Below, in pieces: positions 1-9,047 of a stretch of 64,000 nt of DNA. Within the stretch, counting starts at the first letter, position 1, and every line of letters starts with the position of its first letter. The translations under genes were made by a program, and so were the position numbers. The notes beneath the pieces are model-generated. The model was given only the letters and a program-made list of their open reading frames with translations, had not been told where the DNA came from and made no database searches. This DNA is from Hyphomonas neptunium ATCC 15444. GTDB lineage: Bacteria > Pseudomonadota > Alphaproteobacteria > Caulobacterales > Hyphomonadaceae. The stretch is taken from NCBI RefSeq assembly GCF_000013025.1, contig NC_008358.1, positions 3,286,001 to 3,350,000 of the forward strand, given 5' to 3'.

Positions 1-1092
1 ACGGACCTGGGGTTTTCCATCAGCCGAAAGCAGGATGGCGATCCATCGCGTATGAGGCGACTGGGCGAACAGGATCATCATCAGGACCGTCAGCGGCGCC
101 GACAGGAACATGCCGGGGATTCCCCACAGCACGCCCCAGATCGCCAGGGCCAGAAGGACCACAAGTGCCGAGAGATTCAGCGAATCCCCCATCATCCGGG
201 GCTGGATGAAATTGCCGATCGAGAACTGCCAGAAGCTGACAATCGCGAACACGATGACAGCGTAGACATAGGATTCGTCGAGTGCGAGCGCGGGCACCCA
301 GCCGGGGATCACCGGCTGTACCAGGGCGAACAGCGGCGGGACCAGAGCTGCGACAATTGAGCCGACCGTCGGGATGTAGTTCAGCACGAATATGACGGCT
401 GACAGGAACAGGGCATTTTGCACGCCCAGTGCCAAAAGCGAGATGTAGGAAAGCAGCGTGATCAGCGCCGAGATCACCGTCTGCGTCCACAGATATTTCT
501 CGATGGCGAGGCGCGCATCATTGCCGATGCGGCGGACCATTTCCCGCCGGTCTGCCTCCGGGAAAATATTGTCGAGCTTCTGCGTCCACATTGACTGGGC
601 GGTGAAGAGGAAGGCGACATAGATCAGGATCAGCACAATGTCGCCAGAGAGGCCGCGGACGGAATTGGCAATGTTGGCGAAGAAGCGCTGGCCGCCTTCA
701 TCGAAGGCCAGCTGGGTCAGCGTTGGCGCGTCCTTCAGGCCTGCGAGGCGATAGACATCGGCGATCAGGGCGTTGATCTTCTCCTCATACTCGCTGCCAT
801 CGCGGCCAAACTCCGCGACCCCGTCTGCCATCAGCGCGATGAAACCGACAAAGCCGCCGACTACGAGCAACACGGCCAGTATTCTGGCGGGGCCGATATG
901 GATGGTGCGCGAGGCATTGTTGATGACGGTGCCGAAGCCCTCAATGATGAGGAACAGGAATACCGCCATGGCGAAAGTGGCGAGGATTTCACGGCCGAAA
1001 TAGAGCAGCGCGATGATAACGCCGGTCGCGATAATCCAGATGCCGGACTTGGTGGCGCTGCCCATGTATTGCTCCGATTGACCCTTTCCCAT
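1..1092 (-). CDS. AI-2E family transporter (PerM-like permease), 3' end cut by window edge
   Basis: Inner-membrane permease of the AI-2E/PerM family; substrates of members vary, so none is assigned. The first 364 codons are present and the reading frame is open to base 1. Hydrophobic segments lie near residues 14-45, 59-75 and 140-160, followed by the family's soluble middle stretch (RRIGNDARLAIEKYLWTQ region) and a C-terminal cluster of helices with NYIPTVGS and IQPRMMG, both typical of the family. Translation starts at ATG 1092 (MGKGQS); a second ATG nine codons later is also possible. The gene is divergent from the ATPase at 1214, with about 120 bp between them for both promoters. Family assignment is firm. 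Confidence 0.88.
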   Translation of the reverse strand, partial: MGKGQSEQYMGSATKSGIWIIATGVIIALLYFGREILATFAMAVFLFLIIEGFGTVINNASRTIHIGPARILAVLLVVGGFVGFIALMADGVAEFGRDGSEYEEKINALIADVYRLAGLKDAPTLTQLAFDEGGQRFFANIANSVRGLSGDIVLILIYVAFLFTAQSMWTQKLDNIFPEADRREMVRRIGNDARLAIEKYLWTQTVISALITLLSYISLLALGVQNALFLSAVIFVLNYIPTVGSIVAALVPPLFALVQPVIPGWVPALALDESYVYAVIVFAIVSFWQFSIGNFIQPRMMGDSLNLSALVVLLALAIWGVLWGIPGMFLSAPLTVLMMILFAQSPHTRWIAILLSADGKPQVR

Positions 1093-1213
1093 CAGTGCGG
1101 CCCCGCCTCACACCCGTCAAGCGGGGAGAAACCTGCGCGCCTTGACTTGCTCAAATTGCCGGAATGACTAGCCTCTGCCCTGATTTGAGACTGCATCAGC
1201 AAGGGGTGGCCGC

Positions 1214-2770
1214 ATGAGCACGACGATTTTCCTGGGCGGCGCGGACGCCGATGGCTCCGGGACACCCGATGACGCCCAGGCATTGTTGCTGAAAGCGGCC
1301 AACCGGCACGGCATTGTTGCGGGCGCCACAGGCACCGGCAAGACGGTGACCCTGCAGGTCATGGCGCAGGCCTTTGCCGATGCGGGCGTTCCGGTATTTG
1401 CCGCCGATGTGAAAGGCGACCTTTCCGGCATCGCCTTCCCCGGCACGGACACCCACAAAGCCCATGGCAGCTTTACCAGCCGCGCGGAAAGCATCGCGAT
1501 GGGACCGCTGACCTACAGCGCCGCGCCGGTGATCTTCTGGGATGTGTTCGGCGAAAAGGGCCACCCCGTGCGCACCACCATCGCCGAGATGGGGCCGGTC
1601 CTGCTCTCCAGCCTGATGGGGCTGACCGATGTGCAGGAAGGCATTCTCAACATTGCCTTTCAGTATGCGGATGATCACTGCGTGGATAATCCCGACTTCC
1701 TGATCCTGGACCTCAAAGACCTGCGCAAGCTGCTCGCACATCTGGGGGAGCCGGGGGTTCGCGAAGAGGTGAGCCGCAAATACGGCAATGTCGCGCCAGC
1801 CTCCCTGGCCGCCGTGCAGCGCGAATTGCTGGTGCTGGAGCGGGCGGGCGCTGAAGCCTTCTTCGGTGAACCGGCATTGCAGCTGTCTGACTTCATGCGC
1901 ACGACGACGGACGGGCGTGGCTATGTGAACATTCTCGACGCGACCAAACTGATCAACAGCCCGAAGCTCTATTCCACCTTCCTGCTTTGGCTGCTTTCGG
2001 AGCTGTTCGAGCAGCTGCCCGAGATCGGTGACCCGGAGAAACCGCGCCTGGTCTTCTTCTTTGATGAAGCCCACCTTCTGTTCAACGACACGCCGCCTGC
2101 CCTGTTGCAGAAGATCGAACAGGTGGTGCGCCTGATCCGCTCCAAAGGGGTCGGCGTCTATTTTGTGACCCAGAACCCGCGGGACGTGCCCGAGAGCGTG
2201 CTGGCCCAGCTCGGCAACCGCATTCAGCACGCGCTGCGCGCCTATACGCCAATGGAGCAGAAGGCGGTGAAATCTGCGGCCGCCTCCTTCCGCCCCAATC
2301 CTGGCTTCAAGACCGAAACGGTGATCACCGAGCTGGGCGTGGGGGAAGCGCTGGTCTCGACCCTGGACCCCAAAGGCACACCATCGGTCGTGCAGCGCAC
2401 GCTGATCCGCCCGCCCGCCTCGCGTCTTGGACCGGTGACCGATGCCGAACGCGCCGAGATCCTCAAGGCAAGCCCTGTCCTTGGCCAGTATGACAAGATG
2501 GTCGACCGGGAATCGGCCTATGAAATCCTGACCAAAAAGGAAGCCGATGCCGCAAAGCTCGCCGAGAAGGCGCGCCTGGAAGCGGAGAAGGAAAAGGAAG
2601 CCGCCGCCAAAGCGAAGGCCAAGGCAAAGGCGCCAGCCAAAGGCCGCACCACGACCCGTTCGCGACGGATGTCGCCGACCGAACGCGCCACCAACACCGC
2701 CGCAACCACGATCAGCCGGGAAGTCACCCGATATATCCTGCGCGGCATCTTCGGGAATATGAAGAAATGA
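1214..2770 (+). CDS. HerA-like helicase domain protein (DUF853 family)
   Basis: Cytoplasmic P-loop ATPase of the DUF853/YjgR group, related to the HerA-FtsK DNA translocases; the cellular role is not established. The Walker A motif is GATGTGKT at residues 37-44, preceded by the family-typical N-terminus in which a small glycine-rich beta region leads to ANRHGIVAG. Walker B is VFFFDEAHLLF with Asp284-Glu285, and FVTQNP with a following LGNRIQHALRA segment completes the RecA-like core. The C-terminal 90 residues form a Lys/Ala/Glu-rich segment (KEKEAAAKAKAKAKAPAK), probably a helical or disordered tail. Its stop codon overlaps the start of the next lipoprotein gene (ATGA). 518 residues is normal for the family. 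Confidence 0.9.
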   Translation: MSTTIFLGGADADGSGTPDDAQALLLKAANRHGIVAGATGTGKTVTLQVMAQAFADAGVPVFAADVKGDLSGIAFPGTDTHKAHGSFTSRAESIAMGPLTYSAAPVIFWDVFGEKGHPVRTTIAEMGPVLLSSLMGLTDVQEGILNIAFQYADDHCVDNPDFLILDLKDLRKLLAHLGEPGVREEVSRKYGNVAPASLAAVQRELLVLERAGAEAFFGEPALQLSDFMRTTTDGRGYVNILDATKLINSPKLYSTFLLWLLSELFEQLPEIGDPEKPRLVFFFDEAHLLFNDTPPALLQKIEQVVRLIRSKGVGVYFVTQNPRDVPESVLAQLGNRIQHALRAYTPMEQKAVKSAAASFRPNPGFKTETVITELGVGEALVSTLDPKGTPSVVQRTLIRPPASRLGPVTDAERAEILKASPVLGQYDKMVDRESAYEILTKKEADAAKLAEKARLEAEKEKEAAAKAKAKAKAPAKGRTTTRSRRMSPTERATNTAATTISREVTRYILRGIFGNMKK

Positions 2771-2970
2771 AACAGATCGTGATGCCCCTCGCAGCCGCGC
2801 TTTTGCTGACCGCCTGCGCCAGCAGCGGCCCCAACAAGGGCTGGACGAGCAGCCCCGGCGCGCAATCCTTCGCCGTCGCCCATACGGCCTGCCAGCAGAT
2901 CAGCTATGGGGGCCAGGTCAACTACGTTATCTGTATGGCCGGCCGTGGATGGACAAAGCCAAAACGCTAG
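2767..2970 (+). CDS. small lipoprotein of unknown function
   Basis: A 67-residue protein with a lipoprotein signal: a short Lys-containing n-region, a hydrophobic run and lipobox LLTAC with the acylated Cys at residue 17. The mature part is only about 50 residues and contains two further Cys residues (HTACQQI and VICMAG), which could form a disulfide in the periplasm. It starts inside the stop codon of the HerA-like gene (ATGA overlap), so the two are translationally coupled. I do not recognise a family. The real coding status is supported by the overlap and the clean lipobox. Confidence 0.72.
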   Translation: MKQIVMPLAAALLLTACASSGPNKGWTSSPGAQSFAVAHTACQQISYGGQVNYVICMAGRGWTKPKR

Positions 2971-3090
2971 TTCTGACAGGCTTTCAGCCAATCTCCCCTC
3001 CCCCCGCGTCAGGAGTGGCGAAACGTGTCCGGGTCTCCTATAGTAAAGGAGATGTCCAATTAAGACGCGCTCTAAGGGAGGCCCTGGCCC

Positions 3091-4521
3091 ATGCAACAAT
3101 TCCTCAAATTCTACATCGACGGCGAATGGGTCGACCCGGTAACGCCGCGCACGCTGGAAGTTGAAAACCCCGCGACGGAAGAGAACTTTGCCGTCATCTC
3201 CATCGGCTCGTCGGCCGATGTGGACAAGGCCGTCGCCGCTGCCAAGCGCGCCTTCCCGAGCTTCTCGCAGACCAGCGTGGAATACCGCGCCGACCTGCTC
3301 GACAAGATCACGGCCGGCCTCCAGAAGCGAATGCCTGACCTGGCCAAAGCGATCTCGGAAGAGATGGGCGCCCCGATGTGGCTGGCCAACGCCGCCCAGG
3401 TGCCTTCGGGCCTTGGCCACTTTGCGACCACTGCCGGCATCCTGCGCGAGTACAAATGGGAAGAAGTGAAGGGCACCACCCTTCTGCGCAAAGAGCCAAT
3501 CGGCGTCTGCGCGTTCATCACGCCCTGGAACTGGCCGCTGAACCAGATCGCCTGTAAAGTGGCGCCTGCGATTGCTGCGGGCTGCACCATGGTGCTGAAG
3601 CCTTCCGAAATTGCGCCGCTCGACGCGATGATCTTCGCTGAAGTGCTGCATGAAGCCGGCGTGCCAAAAGGCGTGTTCAACCTCGTCAATGGCGATGGCC
3701 CCGGCGTTGGTTCGGCCATGTCGTCCCACCCCGATGTCGATATGGTGAGCTTCACCGGTTCGACCCGCGCCGGCGTTCTGGTGGCCCAGGCCGCTGCGCC
3801 GACCGTCAAACGCGTTGCCCAGGAACTTGGCGGCAAGAGCCCGAACATTGTTCTGCCTACGGCCGATCTCCAGAAAGCGGTTTCCAGCGGCATCATGAAC
3901 ATGATGACCAATTCGGGCCAGAGCTGTAACGCGCCTTCGCGCATGTTCGTGCAGAAGGACCAGCAGGAGCAGGCCATCGCAATTGCCAAGGCAACCGCTG
4001 AAGCCGTGAAGGTCGGCAACCCGGCAGATGCCGCACCCGGCGCCATCGGCCCGATCTCGAACGGCAACCAGTATCAGAAGGTTCAGGACCTCATCCAGAA
4101 GGGCATCGAAGAGGGCGCAACCCTCGTCGCCGGTGGCCCTGGCCGCCCTGAAGGCTTCAACAAGGGCTACTTCGCCCGCCCGACCGTGTTTGCCAACGTC
4201 ACCAACGAGATGACCATCGCGCGCGAAGAAATCTTCGGGCCGGTCCTCGTCATGATCCCTTACGACACCGTGGACGACGCCGTAGCGATGGCCAACGACA
4301 CTGTTTATGGCCTCGCCGGCTATGTTCAGGGTCCGGACAAAGAAGCCAACCAGGTTGCCAACCGCATCCGCGCTGGCCAGATCCTCGTCAACGGCGCGCG
4401 GCCTGACTTCTCCGCGCCCTTCGGTGGCTACGGCCAGTCGGGCAATGGCCGCGAATGGGGCGAGCATGGCTTCGAGGAGTTCCTCGAAGTGAAAGCCGTG
4501 ATCGGCTACAACGCGGCGTAA
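3091..4521 (+). CDS. NAD(P)-dependent aldehyde dehydrogenase
   Basis: Oxidises an aldehyde to the carboxylic acid with NAD(P)+; the substrate cannot be told from sequence. The 476 residues cover the whole ALDH fold. Visible landmarks are the substrate/cofactor segment FITPWNWPLNQ, the Rossmann SFTGSTRAG, the general base Glu245 in QELGGKSPN, the nucleophile Cys279 in NSGQSCNAPSR, and EEIFGPV near the C-terminus. AGG-rich sequence (AAGGGAGG) sits just upstream of the ATG. It is separated from the previous lipoprotein gene by 120 bp and is followed by a strong intrinsic terminator, so it is probably monocistronic. Confidence 0.93.
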   Translation: MQQFLKFYIDGEWVDPVTPRTLEVENPATEENFAVISIGSSADVDKAVAAAKRAFPSFSQTSVEYRADLLDKITAGLQKRMPDLAKAISEEMGAPMWLANAAQVPSGLGHFATTAGILREYKWEEVKGTTLLRKEPIGVCAFITPWNWPLNQIACKVAPAIAAGCTMVLKPSEIAPLDAMIFAEVLHEAGVPKGVFNLVNGDGPGVGSAMSSHPDVDMVSFTGSTRAGVLVAQAAAPTVKRVAQELGGKSPNIVLPTADLQKAVSSGIMNMMTNSGQSCNAPSRMFVQKDQQEQAIAIAKATAEAVKVGNPADAAPGAIGPISNGNQYQKVQDLIQKGIEEGATLVAGGPGRPEGFNKGYFARPTVFANVTNEMTIAREEIFGPVLVMIPYDTVDDAVAMANDTVYGLAGYVQGPDKEANQVANRIRAGQILVNGARPDFSAPFGGYGQSGNGREWGEHGFEEFLEVKAVIGYNAA

Positions 4522-4545
4522 GCATCGCTTGGCAGCAAGATGACC

Positions 4546-4583
4546 GAAGCGGCAGCCTTATAAAGCTGCCGCTTCTTTTTTTT
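4546..4583 (+). terminator. intrinsic terminator after the aldehyde dehydrogenase gene
   Basis: Perfect 11-bp stem: GAAGCGGCAGC at 4546-4556 pairs with GCTGCCGCTTC at 4565-4575 around an 8-nt loop, followed by eight T residues (4576-4583). Confidence 0.93.
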
Positions 4584-4605
4584 CCGGATAAAGAGGAAAC
4601 CCCCG

Positions 4606-5220
4606 ATGGCCGTCAAACTGCACCATCTCAACGCCTCGCGCTCGCAGCGCATCGTCTGGCTCCTCCTCGAGCTCGGCGTGCCGCACGAGATTGTCCACCA
4701 CAAACGCAGCGAGACAACGCGGCTCGCGCCGCCGGACCTGAAAAAGATCCATCCGCTCGGCAAGTCGCCGCTTCTGGAAGACGGGAATGTTGTGATTGCC
4801 GAGACCGGGGCGATTGCAGAATACCTGCTGGCGAAGTTCGACACCGCCCACAAGCTGCACCCAAAGCCGGACTCTCCGGATTTTCCGCGCTACCTCGAAT
4901 GGATCCACTCGTCCGAGGGCGCCGTGTTTCTGCCCGGGCTGCTGACGCTCTATACTGGCATGGCCGGAATCACGGACGGTCCGGTGGCGCAAATGATCGC
5001 CGGCGAGCGCGAAAAGGTCGCCGCGCATATCGAAGCGCACCTGTCGAAGCATGCCTATTTTGCCGGGGACACATTCACGGCGGCGGACTGCCTGATGGGC
5101 TTCCAGATTGTGTTGACCGACGCGCAGGGCGGGCTCGGCAACCGGCCGGCCACGAAGGCATGGCTGGACCGCGTGACCGCCAGGTCTGCCTATCAGGCGA
5201 TGCTGGCCGTAGGGGTTTGA
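4606..5220 (+). CDS. glutathione S-transferase family protein
   Basis: Cytosolic GST-fold protein of 204 residues. The N-terminal thioredoxin-like domain (about 1-80) has the S-x-R motif SRSQRIVWLL where the catalytic Ser/Cys is usually found, the cis-Pro segment in GKSPLLEDGN and the glutathione-binding ETGAIAEYLL. The helical C-terminal domain follows, with the family's N-capping motif visible in FTAADCLMGFQI. A GAGGAAA Shine-Dalgarno lies upstream. It starts right after the terminator of the aldehyde dehydrogenase gene, so it needs its own promoter. Substrate unknown. Confidence 0.9.
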   Translation: MAVKLHHLNASRSQRIVWLLLELGVPHEIVHHKRSETTRLAPPDLKKIHPLGKSPLLEDGNVVIAETGAIAEYLLAKFDTAHKLHPKPDSPDFPRYLEWIHSSEGAVFLPGLLTLYTGMAGITDGPVAQMIAGEREKVAAHIEAHLSKHAYFAGDTFTAADCLMGFQIVLTDAQGGLGNRPATKAWLDRVTARSAYQAMLAVGV

Positions 5221-5380
5221 ACAAACTGAACTGAATCGGCATGTCGGGACATTGGTCGGTGTTCGGCTGTGCCTATGGCCACCCTGCCCTTTTCATTGCC
5301 CATGCCGTGATCCGGTGATCGGCCCGGTCTCACGTTGTTGTGAACTTGCGTGTTGGGTGGCGTTCATCTTCGCGGAGTCA

Positions 5381-5392
5381 CACTATATAGTG
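5381..5392. promoter_or_regulatory. 12-bp perfect palindrome CACTATATAGTG upstream of a lipoprotein gene
   Basis: A perfect palindrome 26 bp before the start codon at 5418. It includes TATAGT, which could serve as a -10 element; I see no convincing -35. It may be an operator or just the promoter core. Confidence 0.35.
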
Positions 5393-5417
5393 CTTAGAAA
5401 CCCTGGAGGCCGTCGCC

Positions 5418-5990
5418 ATGAAACGCCTTAGCCTAACGGCTGCCATTGCCGCGCTCGCCTTTACGGCGGCGTGTGCCACAGCCACCCCCTATCAGCCTGC
5501 GACCCCTTCGGATCGCGGCTTTTCGGAAATGAAGATCGAGGACAACCGCTTCCAAGTGGAGTTCTCGGGCAACTCGCTCACCGACCGCAAGACGGTGGAA
5601 ACCTACCTTCTGTTCCGGGCGGCCGAGCTGACCAAGCAGAACGGATATGACAATTTCCGGGTTGTTCGCCGGGATACTGACGCCAACACGCGGGTCATTC
5701 CGTCGGGCGCCAGCTATTCGCCCTATTACAGCCATTTCCCGCTCAGCTATCGGTATTTCGGGCCGCGCTCATCCTACTTCTACGACCCGTATCGCAGCGT
5801 GCGCTATGGCCGGCACAGCTTCTATGATCCCTTCTGGGATGGCCCGGTCAGCTACCGTGAACAGACGAGCTATATCGCCAGCGCCGAAGTTGTCATGGGC
5901 AAGGGCGAGAAGCCGGATGACGTGGCCTATTTCGATGCCGATCAGGTGATCTTCAATCTGGCCGGTCAGATCCAGCGCACCGCGCCCTGA
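5418..5990 (+). CDS. CC0125/CC1285-family lipoprotein
   Basis: Predicted outer-membrane or periplasmic lipoprotein, 190 residues. A signal peptide ends at FTAAC with the lipid-bearing Cys19; Thr at -3 is less common but tolerated. The conserved core EFSGNSLTDRKTVETYLLFR followed by ELTKQNGYDNF is the signature of a family described in Caulobacter and relatives. The middle is Tyr/Ser/Pro-rich (SYSPYYSHFPLSYRYF region), and the C-terminus has the YDADQV-like YFDADQVI motif. A GGAGG Shine-Dalgarno precedes ATG 5418. No enzymatic function is known to me. The preceding 197 bp hold only a possible promoter palindrome. Confidence 0.85.
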   Translation: MKRLSLTAAIAALAFTAACATATPYQPATPSDRGFSEMKIEDNRFQVEFSGNSLTDRKTVETYLLFRAAELTKQNGYDNFRVVRRDTDANTRVIPSGASYSPYYSHFPLSYRYFGPRSSYFYDPYRSVRYGRHSFYDPFWDGPVSYREQTSYIASAEVVMGKGEKPDDVAYFDADQVIFNLAGQIQRTAP

Positions 5991-6011
5991 TCTCCTGAAC
6001 CAGAGGGCGCC

Positions 6012-7595
6012 TTATGGGGCGCCCTCGATCCGGAAGATGCTGCCGCCAAGCGATACGATGTAAAGCTGGCCGCTATTGTCCACGCCAAAGCTGGAAATCT
6101 GCTCGAGCGTGCCTGCGTCGGGCACAAGATCGTCGTTCAGCCGGTTGAACTGGCTGGACGGCAGGGTGCTGCCGACAACCAGCGACGAGACCGGCACCGA
6201 CCACACATTCGAGCTCTCGAAATCGGCAAACACGTAATGGTTCCGGATCGGGGCAATATTGCCCCGATAGACATAGCCGCCGGTGATGGAGTTGCCCTGT
6301 GTCGGGCCGCCGCCATGGCCGTACTCGGCAACGGGGGGCGTGTAGTCCGGCGAGTCCGGGCCATCATAGGCTTGCGTGCCTTCGCGCTGCGCCCAGCCAT
6401 AATTGGCGCCGGCATCGCCCGGCCGCATCCGGTTGATTTCCTCGATGGCGCCCTGCCCGACATCTGCAATGAACAGGTCGCCGGTCTGGGCATCAAAGCT
6501 CGACCGCCAGGGATTGCGCAGGCCGACGGCAAAAATCTCGGCCTCTCCGCCCGCCCCGCCCGGAAAGGCGTTGCCCGCCGGGATGGCGTAGTCGCGGTTG
6601 TTGTCAGCCGGGTAAGCATCGGCGCCGAACGGATCAATCCGGAGGATCTTTCCGAGCAGCGTGCCGGTATCCTGTCCATTCTGATCCGCGTTCGGGTCAT
6701 TGCCGCCGCCATCGCCAGTCGCCAGATACAGCATCCCGTCATTGCCGAAGCCGAGCCAGCCGCCATTGTGGAACTCATCGACCTGATTGATCGTCAGGAT
6801 GACATCCTGGGTCGCCGGATCAAGCTGCAGCCGATTGGAAGTGTAGGTCTGATACTTGCGGATTTCGGTGTTTCCCGAATTATTCGTCAGGTTCACGAAA
6901 ACCGTGCGGTCTGTCGTGAAATTCGGAGAGAAGGCGATGCCGACAAGGCCCTGCTCGCCCGCAGTCGCAACATCCCCGGTAAGGTCAATGAAGTCCACGC
7001 CTTCGATGGCGCCGCTGTCGGGGTTGAGCACACGGGCGCGCCCGCCCTTCTCCAGAACCACGACCCGGTCCGTACCCGGAATGCCTTCCAGGAACAGCGG
7101 CAGTGAAAAGCCGGTTCCAACCCGCGCCAGCGCCATGCCGGCTGCGCCGCCTGCGTCCTGCACGCGGATCTGCACTGTTCGGGTCACCTGCCCGCCATTG
7201 CCATCACTGACGCGGAAGGTGACCTCGTAGATATTGTCACCGTTTGCATCCTGGGGCGCGTCAAAATCAAGCGCCGTGCCGAGCGAGAGAACGCCCGTTG
7301 CCGCATTGAAGCTGAACACACCGGCATCGCCGCTGGACAGCAGCTCCCGCGTAAGTGTGTCGCCGTCCGGATCGGTGGCCGAGAGGGTGTAGACCGTCCC
7401 GGTCACACCTTCCGTGATGTTCACCGAACTGGGTGAGCTGATCACCGGCGCCTGGTTTCCCGGAGGCGGTGGGGGCGGAGGCGGCGGGGATGGGGCGGGG
7501 CCTGAGCTGCCCCCGCCGCCGCATGCCTGAAGTGCAAAAATGCTGGCAGCCGCAAGGGCGGTCCAGCGCGGGGCGGGAAACATCGTTGTTTTCAT
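6012..7595 (-). CDS. PQQ-dependent sugar dehydrogenase-type lipoprotein with cadherin-like domain
   Basis: Secreted lipoprotein predicted to be a soluble-type, PQQ-dependent aldose or sorbosone dehydrogenase. From the chosen start the signal peptide ends at FALQAC, followed by a Gly stretch and a run of prolines as a linker. Next comes a cadherin-like repeat (NQAPVISSP ... ATDPDGD ... DFDAP ... VSDGNGG), then the beta-propeller catalytic domain with GEQGLVGIAFSPNF, NHNGG-like EFHNGGWLGFG, ATGDGGG, KILRIDPFG, GLRNPWRSSFD and ADVGQ. ATG 7595 is preferred over an upstream TTG at 7622 because AAGGATT lies 5 nt before it and the signal peptide starts there. The stop codon lies in a GAGGGCGCC/GGCGCCCTC hairpin (6003-6026) shared with the end of the convergent lipoprotein gene. 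Confidence 0.88.
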   Translation of the reverse strand: MKTTMFPAPRWTALAAASIFALQACGGGGSSGPAPSPPPPPPPPPGNQAPVISSPSSVNITEGVTGTVYTLSATDPDGDTLTRELLSSGDAGVFSFNAATGVLSLGTALDFDAPQDANGDNIYEVTFRVSDGNGGQVTRTVQIRVQDAGGAAGMALARVGTGFSLPLFLEGIPGTDRVVVLEKGGRARVLNPDSGAIEGVDFIDLTGDVATAGEQGLVGIAFSPNFTTDRTVFVNLTNNSGNTEIRKYQTYTSNRLQLDPATQDVILTINQVDEFHNGGWLGFGNDGMLYLATGDGGGNDPNADQNGQDTGTLLGKILRIDPFGADAYPADNNRDYAIPAGNAFPGGAGGEAEIFAVGLRNPWRSSFDAQTGDLFIADVGQGAIEEINRMRPGDAGANYGWAQREGTQAYDGPDSPDYTPPVAEYGHGGGPTQGNSITGGYVYRGNIAPIRNHYVFADFESSNVWSVPVSSLVVGSTLPSSQFNRLNDDLVPDAGTLEQISSFGVDNSGQLYIVSLGGSIFRIEGAP

Positions 7596-7782
7596 GGCGG
7601 GAATCCTTACCACTCCATTCAAGCGGCCCTAAGTGTACTTTTGGCAAGGATATTATCCGGCCACACGAATTTGTCGGCTGGTACTCTGGCCAAGCGGGAA
7701 AGATGGGTCCAAAAGGCCCGATTGTTGACGGGCAGTCTGGCTTTCATCCTGGCGCTCGCCGGAAACTGGAAAGACCGGACCC

Positions 7783-9039
7783 ATGGACGGAAGTGAAGCG
7801 GGCAAGGCCGACGGCCTTCACGCGCCCCAGCCGACAGGCATGCGTAAAGTCGAATTCGTGGCCATCGTCGCCGGCCTGATGGCGCTCAATGCGATCGCCA
7901 TCGACATCATGCTGCCCGCGCTCAGCGCCATCGCGCGCGACACCGGCCTCACCGCCGAAGGCGGCGACCAGAACCGCCAGCAGCTGATCATCTTTGCCTA
8001 TGTGCTCGGCTTCGGCGCCCCCCAGCTGATCTGGGGACCGATCACCGACCGGTTCGGCCGGCGCGCGCCGCTGTTCATCGGCCTGATCGGCTATGTGCTG
8101 ACAGCCCTCCTCTGCATCATGGCGCACAGCTTCTGGGCCTTGCTCGCCGCGCGCTTCCTGCAAGGAGTGTTCTCTTCGGGCGCCCGCACAGTCGCCTCCG
8201 CCGTGGTGCGCGACCTGTTCGCCGGGCGCAGCATGGCGAGCTTCATGTCGCTGGTGATGACCATCTTCATGATCGTGCCGATCATCGCCCCGACCATCGG
8301 CCAGATCATTCTCTATGTGGCGCCCTGGGAAGGCATCTTTGTCGTGCTCGCCGTCTGGGGCGCGCTGATGCTGGGCTGGACCTGGTTCCGCCTGCCCGAA
8401 AGCCTGCCGAAGGAGGCCCGCCGGTCTCTGGAGATCGGCAGCGTCATGACAGCGTATCTTCAGGTCATCCGCACGCGGGTGAGCTTTGGTTACATGCTGG
8501 CCTCTGGCCTCGTCTTCGGCTCGCTGTTTGCGTTCATCGCCTCGTCCGAACAGGTGTTCCGTGACGTGTTCGATCAGGGCGACACCTTCGCCTACTGGTT
8601 TGCCGGCATTGCCGCCGCGTTGGCCGTATCGAACTTTGCCAACTCGCGCCTTGTCGAGAAAGTCGGTATGCGCCGTATCAGCCATATCGCGCTTCTCACC
8701 TTCATGCTGTCCTCTCTGGTGCTCACCCTGGCTACGCTGGCCTGGGGCGAAAACCTGGCCGTATTCTTCCCGCTGTTTGCGCTGGGCTTTGCCTGTTTCG
8801 GCATGATGGGGTCAAATTTCTCGGCGCTGGCCATGGAGCCACTGGGTAAGATCGCGGGCACGGCGTCCGCCGCGTATGGTTTTGCCACCACCATGATCTC
8901 CAGCATCATCGGCATGATCATCGGCTCGCAGTTTAACGGCACGACCGTTCCGCTCACGCTCGGCTTCGTGATCCTCGGCGCCGCTTCGCTGGTGGTGATC
9001 CTGGTGACGGAAAAGGGCCGCCTGTTCAGCCGCCATTGA
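7783..9039 (+). CDS. MFS drug-efflux transporter, Bcr/CflA type
   Basis: Inner-membrane proton-driven efflux pump of the major facilitator superfamily. The 418 residues contain about 12 hydrophobic segments. AIDIMLPAL in helix 1, the loop 2-3 motif GPITDRFGRRAPL and the drug:H+ antiporter-type helix-5 region (MTIFMIVPIIAPTIGQ) match the Bcr/CflA group. The first 20 residues are hydrophilic and variable, so a later start such as the Met at residue 20 (MRKVEF) cannot be excluded. It is convergent with the RimK fusion, with 8 bp between the two stop codons. The exported compound is not predictable. Confidence 0.9.
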   Translation: MDGSEAGKADGLHAPQPTGMRKVEFVAIVAGLMALNAIAIDIMLPALSAIARDTGLTAEGGDQNRQQLIIFAYVLGFGAPQLIWGPITDRFGRRAPLFIGLIGYVLTALLCIMAHSFWALLAARFLQGVFSSGARTVASAVVRDLFAGRSMASFMSLVMTIFMIVPIIAPTIGQIILYVAPWEGIFVVLAVWGALMLGWTWFRLPESLPKEARRSLEIGSVMTAYLQVIRTRVSFGYMLASGLVFGSLFAFIASSEQVFRDVFDQGDTFAYWFAGIAAALAVSNFANSRLVEKVGMRRISHIALLTFMLSSLVLTLATLAWGENLAVFFPLFALGFACFGMMGSNFSALAMEPLGKIAGTASAAYGFATTMISSIIGMIIGSQFNGTTVPLTLGFVILGAASLVVILVTEKGRLFSRH

Positions 9040-9047
9040 GGGCTGCG

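Noticed and set aside
2518..4467. Long minus-strand frame opposite the aldehyde dehydrogenase
   Set aside because: Aldehyde dehydrogenase on the plus strand has full catalytic motifs; the antisense product is low-complexity Arg/Gly/Ala sequence with no family features.
6003..6026. GAGGGCGCC/GGCGCCCTC hairpin as an intrinsic terminator
   Set aside because: The stem is good but neither strand has a T tract, so I mention it only within the gene entry.
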